DNA of 10,456 nt from an uncultured Bacilli bacterium (GTDB lineage Bacteria > Bacillota_I > Bacilli_A > RF39 > UBA660): assembly GCA_934091015.1 (NCBI GenBank), contig CAKOKM010000036.1, positions 1 through 10,456 of the forward strand. The letters run 5' to 3'. Under the pieces are notes generated by a model. The model had not been told where the DNA came from. It saw only the letters and a list, made by a program, of their open reading frames with translations, and did not search any database. The position numbers and the translations under genes are program-made. Positions 5,857 through 10,456 of the stretch are shown one piece after another; position 1 is the first letter of the stretch; the number at the start of each line of letters is the position of its first letter.

Positions 5857-6386
5857 TGTTTACTTTTGAATTAACAGATAATTATATACTTATTTATAAT
5901 CATAAAACAAAAGAAATAATAACAGAAGAAATCCCTTATAATATTATCTCAAATAATAAAATATATGATTATCTAAAATTAAACAAAATAATAATTGATA
6001 TTATTAACAAATACAAATTATTAAATTCACTATTTAAAACAAAGATAAATATTTTAATTTTTGAAAATAAAACACCAACAGAAATATATCTTTTAAAAAA
6101 TTTATTTAAAAATCTTTCAAATATAAACATTAATCTTATTCATGTTTCTAGTTTATTTGATAATAAACATTTATTTATAAGTGGAAATAAATTATATTAT
6201 CAAGATAAAAAAGTTGAAAGATTAAATAATAATGAATATATTTTAGTTGGTTATAATGAAAATTATCCTAAATTAAAAGAAAAAATCTATCAAAAATATA
6301 ATATTAAATTATTACAATATGAAGATTCTTATCGTAAAATATTCGACAAAGTCTTCTGTTTACTTTTAATAATGTTAATTGTATAA
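5856..6386 (+). CDS. Unrecognised 176-aa protein, possible decayed MreB/Mbl-like fragment
   Basis: The start overlaps the spoIIQ stop by one base (TAATG), and no separate Shine-Dalgarno is needed if translation is coupled. The protein is rich in Ile, Asn and Lys, with no signal peptide and a short hydrophobic end (166-176, VFCLLLIMLIV). Residues 5-15 (ELTDNYILIYN) and 61-100 (KTKINILIFENKTPTEIYLL and on to LIHVSSL) can be laid without gaps on the MreB strands DLGTANTLVY and RVVVCVPSGITEVEKRAV...VYLIEEP, though few residues are identical. The nucleotide-binding residues are absent, and the length is about half that of MreB. B. subtilis has mbl a few genes after spoIIQ, which makes the comparison worth stating. 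This relationship is inference; a lineage-specific hypothetical is the safe call. Confidence 0.7.
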   Translation: MFTFELTDNYILIYNHKTKEIITEEIPYNIISNNKIYDYLKLNKIIIDIINKYKLLNSLFKTKINILIFENKTPTEIYLLKNLFKNLSNININLIHVSSLFDNKHLFISGNKLYYQDKKVERLNNNEYILVGYNENYPKLKEKIYQKYNIKLLQYEDSYRKIFDKVFCLLLIMLIV

Positions 6387-6412
6387 TTATTATAATAAAG
6401 GAGTAAACAATA

Positions 6413-6973
6413 ATGATTCAAATTGATAAAAAATTTGCTTATATATTTGTAATATTAACAGCAACAATGTTATTAATTACTGGTAGTTTTTTAATATTTA
6501 AATCAAGTGCATATCTTTCAAGAGATAAAATAGTTACAACAAGACCTAATAAAAATACTGAAATAAGTGTTGTAAATGAAAAAATTGAATTAACAGATGA
6601 ATTAAAAAATGATTTAAAACAATTAATTCCTAAAAGCCCTTGTAATGAAGATTTATTATACTCACAATTTAATGGTGGATTTTATCTAGGTTTAAATAAT
6701 GATGAATCACTTGAAGATTGTCCAAATATTAAAGTATATACCCAAGATTATAATTGGAAATCATCATCAGATGAAATATTGTTATATAGTTATGTTCTTT
6801 TATTTGACGGTGTAAACTATGGTAAAACATATCAAAATTTAGTAGTTCCAAGTTCTAACATTGAATCACTATCCGAAAATTCTTTTATAGGTTATGGTGG
6901 TAAATATAAATTCACTTTTGCAAAAGTAAATAATGATTATGTTTATACTTCAACAAGTTACATAAATTCTTAG
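6413..6973 (+). CDS. Membrane-anchored extracytoplasmic protein, last gene of the spo operon, function unknown
   Basis: 186 aa. A short N-terminal tail is followed by one membrane segment (about residues 9-30), a Lys/Thr/Asn linker to about 55, and a compact outer domain. The domain contains one cysteine pair, Cys77 (SPCNED) and Cys103 (LEDCPN), flanking FNGGFYLGLNN, and ends in a beta-rich, Tyr/Ser-rich region. A disulfide is plausible. No family is recognised. The topology matches that of SpoIID and SpoIIQ, so a role at the same envelope face is possible but unproven. AAAGGAG (6397-6403) lies 9 nt before the ATG, and the previous gene ends 26 nt upstream. A terminator overlaps its stop. Confidence 0.8.
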   Translation: MIQIDKKFAYIFVILTATMLLITGSFLIFKSSAYLSRDKIVTTRPNKNTEISVVNEKIELTDELKNDLKQLIPKSPCNEDLLYSQFNGGFYLGLNNDESLEDCPNIKVYTQDYNWKSSSDEILLYSYVLLFDGVNYGKTYQNLVVPSSNIESLSENSFIGYGGKYKFTFAKVNNDYVYTSTSYINS

Positions 6974-6990
6974 ATTTCTAAGAGTTTTTT
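6964..6990 (+). terminator. Intrinsic terminator ending the 3411-6973 operon
   Basis: AAATTCTTAG/CTAAGAGTTT (6964-6973/6978-6987, one T-G wobble) has loop ATTT and runs into six T (6985-6990). The 5' arm contains the TAG stop codon of the preceding gene. Confidence 0.82.
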
Positions 6991-7009
6991 CTTTTTCTTA
7001 AAAAAGTTA

Positions 7010-7018
7010 TGATATAAT
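7010..7018 (+). promoter_or_regulatory. Extended -10 promoter of nifJ
   Basis: TGATATAAT (7010-7018) is a perfect TGn plus TATAAT. The -35 region (about 6990-6995) is T-rich and does not match the consensus, so recognition would rest on the extended -10. It lies 20 nt after the previous terminator. Confidence 0.68.
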
Positions 7019-7045
7019 TAATTAAAGATAGATTGGAGATAAAAT

Positions 7046-10000
7046 ATGAAAGTTGTTGATGGAAATACTGCCTGTTCTATGATGGCCTATAAATTAAGTG
7101 ATATAAGTTTTATATATCCAATAACCCCATCTAGTCCTATGGCAAGTAACATAGATAATATGAATAATAAAGACATTAAAAATATTTTTAATGATAACGT
7201 AAATGTTTATGAAATGCAAAGTGAAGCTGGTGCTGCTGGTGCCCTTCATGGTGCTTTAAATGCTGGAAATTTAGGTACAACCTTTACTGCAAGTCAAGGA
7301 TTACTTTTAATGATTCCTAATATGTATAAAATAGCTGGAGAATGTTTGCCAGCTGTAATTCATGTTGCAGCTCGTAGCTTAGCGACCCATGCTTTAAGTA
7401 TTTTTGGTGATCATCAAGATATTTACGGAGTAAGACAAACTGGCTTTTGCTTTTTAGCAAGTACGAATGTTCAAGATGCTCATAATTTAGCCTTAATTTC
7501 CCATTTATCAGCCATTGAAAGTAGCTTACCATTTTTACACTTCTTTGATGGCTTTAGAACCAGTCATGAATATAATGTTATAAATGAAATAAGTGATGAC
7601 GTAATCAAAAAACTAGTAAATTATGATAAAATTACTGAATTTAGAAATCGTGCTTTAAACTCAAATAAAAGTATCACTAAAGGAACAGCTCAAAATGAAG
7701 ATATCTATTTTCAATCAGTACTAACAAGAAATAAAGATTACGCCAAAGTTCCTGATATCGTAAACGATTATATGCAAAAACTAAACAAAGAAATAGGAAC
7801 AGACTATAAACCATTTAATTACTATGGTGGAACAAACGCTAAAGTAGTCCTTATCGCTATGGGATCAGTATGTGATACTATTAAATCAGTTGTAAAAAAT
7901 AATCCCTTATTTGGTTTAATCGAAGTACATCTATATCGTCCATTTAGTAAAGAATATCTACTTAACGTCTTACCAAAAACAACTAAAAGAATTGGCGTAT
8001 TAGATCGAACTAAAGAACACGGTGCTAGTGGTAACCCCTTATATTTAGATGTAGTATCATCTCTTAAAAATACCAATATCAAAATTTATGGTGGAATCTA
8101 TGGACTATCAAGTAAGAATACCACTCCAAATGATATTTACGATGTATACATGAATTTATTAAATAATCCTAAAGATGATTTCTCAGTCGGTGTTATAGAT
8201 GATGTAACAAATACAAGCCTAACTCACTATAAATATATTGAAGAAGATAATTTTAGAGAATTTAAAATCTTTGGTTATGGTTCAGATGGATCCGTAAGTG
8301 CATCAAAAGATATGTTAAAAATCTTAGGTAAATCTGCTTATGTTCAAGGATATTTCGAATATGACTCTAAAAAAAGTGGTGGCGTAACAGTTTCCCATTT
8401 AAGATTATCAAACAATCCAATAAATGCCCCATACTATACAAATCATCCTGAATTATTAGTAGTAACCAAAGACGAATACTTCCATAAATTTGATATGATA
8501 ACCGGTTTAAAACCAGGTGGTAATTTAATAATAAATACCTCAAAAACCGAAGAAGAACTAAATAAATTCCTACCAACAAACATTAAAGAATATCTAAATG
8601 CAAATAATATCAAAACATACATAATAAACGCTAGTAAATTAGCCGAAGAAAATGGAATTAAAGGTAAAATAAGTTTAATAATCGAAACCTCAATTTTAAA
8701 TTTATTAAATATTCCCAATTACCAAAATATCTTAATTGAAAACGTTAAAGAAAGATTTAGAGCTAAAGGAGAATCTATTGTTGAAAGTAATATCAAAGTT
8801 ATAAAAGAAACTCCAAATAATCTATTTAATATCAAGATTACTAATGATGAAAGTATAAGTATTAATTCAAGTACCAATATTTTTGAAATAATTAATTCAA
8901 GACGCGGTAATGAATTGACTGTTAAAGATCTTCTTAATTATAAAGATGGTGCTTTTCCAGGTGGAACAACCAAATTTGAAAAACGTAAAATTAGTGAGGA
9001 TATTCCTGTATGGAATAAAGAAAAATGTATTAAATGTGGAATGTGTGCCTTAGTTTGCCCTCATGCCGTAATAAGACCATTTGAATTACCTAATGGAGAA
9101 TTTATTATTAGTATAAGTGGAGCTGACTGTACCGGTTGTGGCTTATGTATTAAAACATGTCCAAAAGATGCTTTGTCCTTCGGTAAATTCGATGAAGAAA
9201 AGCAAAAAGAAGCTAACGAACTATTTAATAATTATGAAAATCCTAAATACCCATTAACAACCATTAAAAATATTGAATTAAGAAAACCATTATTTGAGTT
9301 TTCTGGAGCATGCGCTGGTTGTGGCGAAACACCATATATTAAATTATTAACTCAAATTATTGGTGAAAAATTAGTTATTGCCAATGCAACAGGTTGTTCA
9401 AGTATCTATGGTGCATCATGCCCAAATACCCCTTATTCTGTATCATGGAGTAATAGTTTATTTGAAGATGCGGCTGAATATGGTTTTGGAATTCTAAATA
9501 GTTTTAACAACTTACAAAATCGTATAAAAAAAGAATTAGTTAGAATTAATAATGAAGATACAAAATATCTATTAGAACTACTAGAATCTAACGATTATGA
9601 TAAAATAAAATCCGAATTACCAAAATTCAAAAAATACATTAAAGAAGATTTATTAAGTTTTGTAACACCTAAAAGTGTATGGACTATCGGTGGTGATGGT
9701 TGGGCTTATGATATCGGTTTTGGTGGATTAGATCATGTAGCATCATCAAATGAGAAAGTAAGAATTCTTGTACTAGATACTGAAGTATATTCAAATACTG
9801 GTGGTCAGTCAAGTAAATCAAGTCATTTAGGACAAGTTTGCGAATTTGCAAGTGGTGGTAAGAAAACATCTAAAAAAGATTTATTTAAAATTGCCATGTC
9901 ATATCCAAATATATATGTTGGAAGCATTAGTTTAGGTGGTAACTTCATGCAAGCAATTAAAACAATTAAAGAAGCCGAAGAACACGATGGCCCATCAATT

Positions 10001-10300
10001 ATAATTGCATATTGTCCATGTATTGAACAAGGTATTAAAGGAGGAATGAGTAATTCAATCAAAGAAGAAGCTCTAGCAGTCGATTCAGGTTATGTCTTAT
10101 TAATGAGATATAAAGATAATAAACTATACCTAGACTCTAAAGAACCAAACTTTGATAAATATGATGAATTCCTATCTAATGAAGTTAGATACAACGCATT
10201 AAAAATAAAAGACATAAAAAAAGCAAACGAATTGCTTGCTATAAATAAAGAAATAGCGGTCCAAAGATACAACTATTATAAAGAAATTTCTAATAAATAA
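7046..10300 (+). CDS. nifJ: Pyruvate:ferredoxin (flavodoxin) oxidoreductase
   Basis: 1084 aa, a single-chain PFOR that converts pyruvate and CoA to acetyl-CoA and CO2, passing electrons to ferredoxin or flavodoxin. Domains in order: pyrimidine-binding domain with YPITPSSPMA (24-33), the catalytic Glu60 in MQSEAGAAGA and Arg110; transketolase-C-like domain (about 260-390); gamma domain (about 405-580, with YDSKKSGGVTVSHLR); 8Fe ferredoxin domain with Cys661, 664, 667, 671 and Cys695, 698, 701, 705; and the thiamine diphosphate domain with GDG (883-885) and SNTGGQ (916-921). Proximal cluster ligands are Cys756, Cys759, Cys784 and probably Cys992. Family members are usually near 1170-1200 aa. 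The shortfall lies between the two ferredoxin clusters, before the ferredoxin domain and near residue 797, not in the catalytic motifs. GGAG (7035-7038) precedes the ATG by 7 nt. The gene stands alone. Confidence 0.97.
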   Translation: MKVVDGNTACSMMAYKLSDISFIYPITPSSPMASNIDNMNNKDIKNIFNDNVNVYEMQSEAGAAGALHGALNAGNLGTTFTASQGLLLMIPNMYKIAGECLPAVIHVAARSLATHALSIFGDHQDIYGVRQTGFCFLASTNVQDAHNLALISHLSAIESSLPFLHFFDGFRTSHEYNVINEISDDVIKKLVNYDKITEFRNRALNSNKSITKGTAQNEDIYFQSVLTRNKDYAKVPDIVNDYMQKLNKEIGTDYKPFNYYGGTNAKVVLIAMGSVCDTIKSVVKNNPLFGLIEVHLYRPFSKEYLLNVLPKTTKRIGVLDRTKEHGASGNPLYLDVVSSLKNTNIKIYGGIYGLSSKNTTPNDIYDVYMNLLNNPKDDFSVGVIDDVTNTSLTHYKYIEEDNFREFKIFGYGSDGSVSASKDMLKILGKSAYVQGYFEYDSKKSGGVTVSHLRLSNNPINAPYYTNHPELLVVTKDEYFHKFDMITGLKPGGNLIINTSKTEEELNKFLPTNIKEYLNANNIKTYIINASKLAEENGIKGKISLIIETSILNLLNIPNYQNILIENVKERFRAKGESIVESNIKVIKETPNNLFNIKITNDESISINSSTNIFEIINSRRGNELTVKDLLNYKDGAFPGGTTKFEKRKISEDIPVWNKEKCIKCGMCALVCPHAVIRPFELPNGEFIISISGADCTGCGLCIKTCPKDALSFGKFDEEKQKEANELFNNYENPKYPLTTIKNIELRKPLFEFSGACAGCGETPYIKLLTQIIGEKLVIANATGCSSIYGASCPNTPYSVSWSNSLFEDAAEYGFGILNSFNNLQNRIKKELVRINNEDTKYLLELLESNDYDKIKSELPKFKKYIKEDLLSFVTPKSVWTIGGDGWAYDIGFGGLDHVASSNEKVRILVLDTEVYSNTGGQSSKSSHLGQVCEFASGGKKTSKKDLFKIAMSYPNIYVGSISLGGNFMQAIKTIKEAEEHDGPSIIIAYCPCIEQGIKGGMSNSIKEEALAVDSGYVLLMRYKDNKLYLDSKEPNFDKYDEFLSNEVRYNALKIKDIKKANELLAINKEIAVQRYNYYKEISNK

Positions 10301-10332
10301 AAAAATAGAGGCTATCCCCCTGGGTTAGCCTC
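10299..10332 (-). terminator. Strong intrinsic terminator for minus-strand transcription
   Basis: GAGGCTA/TAGCCTC (10308-10314/10326-10332) closes an inner CCC/GGG stem (10316-10318/10322-10324) with one T-T mismatch and a 3-nt loop. On the minus strand the hairpin is followed by TA and seven T (complement of 10305-10299). On the plus strand it is followed by AAAGAATAAAAA, so it is not a canonical terminator for nifJ, though it may protect or pause that transcript. Confidence 0.7.
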
Positions 10333-10395
10333 AAAGAATAAAAAGGGGTTGGCTAGTGTGATACTAGCACCAATTCGCCTTTAAGTGAATTGGTA
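10299..10395 (-). ncRNA. Candidate small RNA on the minus strand, downstream of and overlapping the end of nifJ
   Basis: Read on the minus strand, a promoter-like pair (TTGACT at 10430-10425, 17-nt spacer, TAGTAT at 10407-10402) would start a transcript near 10395. It would contain, in order, a perfect 8-bp hairpin ACCAATTC/GAATTGGT (10394-10387/10376-10369), a 6-bp hairpin GCTAGT/ACTAGC (10368-10363/10357-10352), an unpaired linker with AACCCCTTTT, and a strong terminator. The length is about 97 nt. No known RNA family is recognised, and it does not contain the SRP RNA, tmRNA or RNase P signatures I looked for. The composition is clearly more GC-rich than the surroundings. Confidence 0.42.
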
Positions 10396-10411
10396 CTTGT
10401 TATACTAAAGG
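10369..10411 (+). other. Stem-loop with possible pseudoknot
   Basis: The hairpin ACCAATTC/GAATTGGT (10369-10376/10387-10394) has a 10-nt loop whose CCTTTA (10378-10383) is an exact complement of TAAAGG at 10406-10411. In a plus-strand transcript this could make an H-type pseudoknot. The downstream gene, if any, is outside the window. Confidence 0.45.
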
Positions 10412-10456
10412 AAAAAGACTTAAAAGTCAACAATTTTTTGTTAAAATTTAAAATAT

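Noticed and set aside
6382..6396. Two TATAAT sequences (6382-6387, 6391-6396) as a promoter for the 186-aa gene
   Set aside because: No -35 at proper spacing, and they lie so close to the ribosome binding site that the transcript would begin inside it. AT-rich coincidence is more likely.
10345..10411. tRNA or SRP RNA in the GC-richer tail
   Set aside because: No T-arm GGTTCGA-type motif, no cloverleaf spacing, and no SRP GGAAGCAGCC-type loop. The stems do not fit either fold.

Overview
The window comes from a very AT-rich, low-GC Gram-positive bacterium. It uses the standard code: tryptophan is read from TGG and TGA is not needed as a sense codon. The block murA ... DUF1146 - spoIID - spoIIQ matches the Bacillus subtilis murAA/ywzB/spoIID/spoIIQ neighbourhood. 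A pyruvate:ferredoxin oxidoreductase points to an anaerobe. An uncultured gut-type member of the Bacilli/Erysipelotrichia/RF39 range fits best, but that placement is inference. Every protein gene is on the + strand.

Layout. 1-102 is the 3' tip of murA, followed by a small PH/GRAM-like protein and a weak terminator (446-470). 608-1693 encodes an unrecognised membrane-anchored protein. 1678-1896 holds a promoter, a variant SAM-I riboswitch with antiterminator and terminator, and the metK ribosome binding site, ahead of metK (1897-2991). rpmE (bL31, zinc-binding form) has its own extended -10 promoter, a palindromic leader and a terminator. A seven-gene unit then runs from 3411 to 6973: a 75-aa protein, rpiB, a DUF1146 membrane protein, spoIID, spoIIQ, a 176-aa protein and a 186-aa membrane-anchored protein. 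It ends in a terminator built over the last stop codon. nifJ (7046-10300) has its own extended -10 promoter. The last 156 bases contain no protein gene but are rich in stem-loops and look like a small RNA gene on the - strand.

How the parts work together. The window joins envelope synthesis (MurA), SAM synthesis under SAM feedback, translation (bL31), pentose phosphate metabolism (RpiB), a SpoIID/SpoIIQ pair and pyruvate oxidation. The most unusual block is the rpiB-spoIID-spoIIQ unit. In B. subtilis the two spo genes are expressed in different cells, but here they sit in one apparent operon. The SpoIIQ homologue has lost all four M23 zinc ligands. The gene after it resembles a decayed piece of an MreB/Mbl-type actin fold. 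The other strong leads are the layout of the metK riboswitch, whose best P1 partner lies beyond the terminator and whose antiterminator strand is an exact copy of the metK ribosome binding site, and the candidate - strand small RNA downstream of nifJ.
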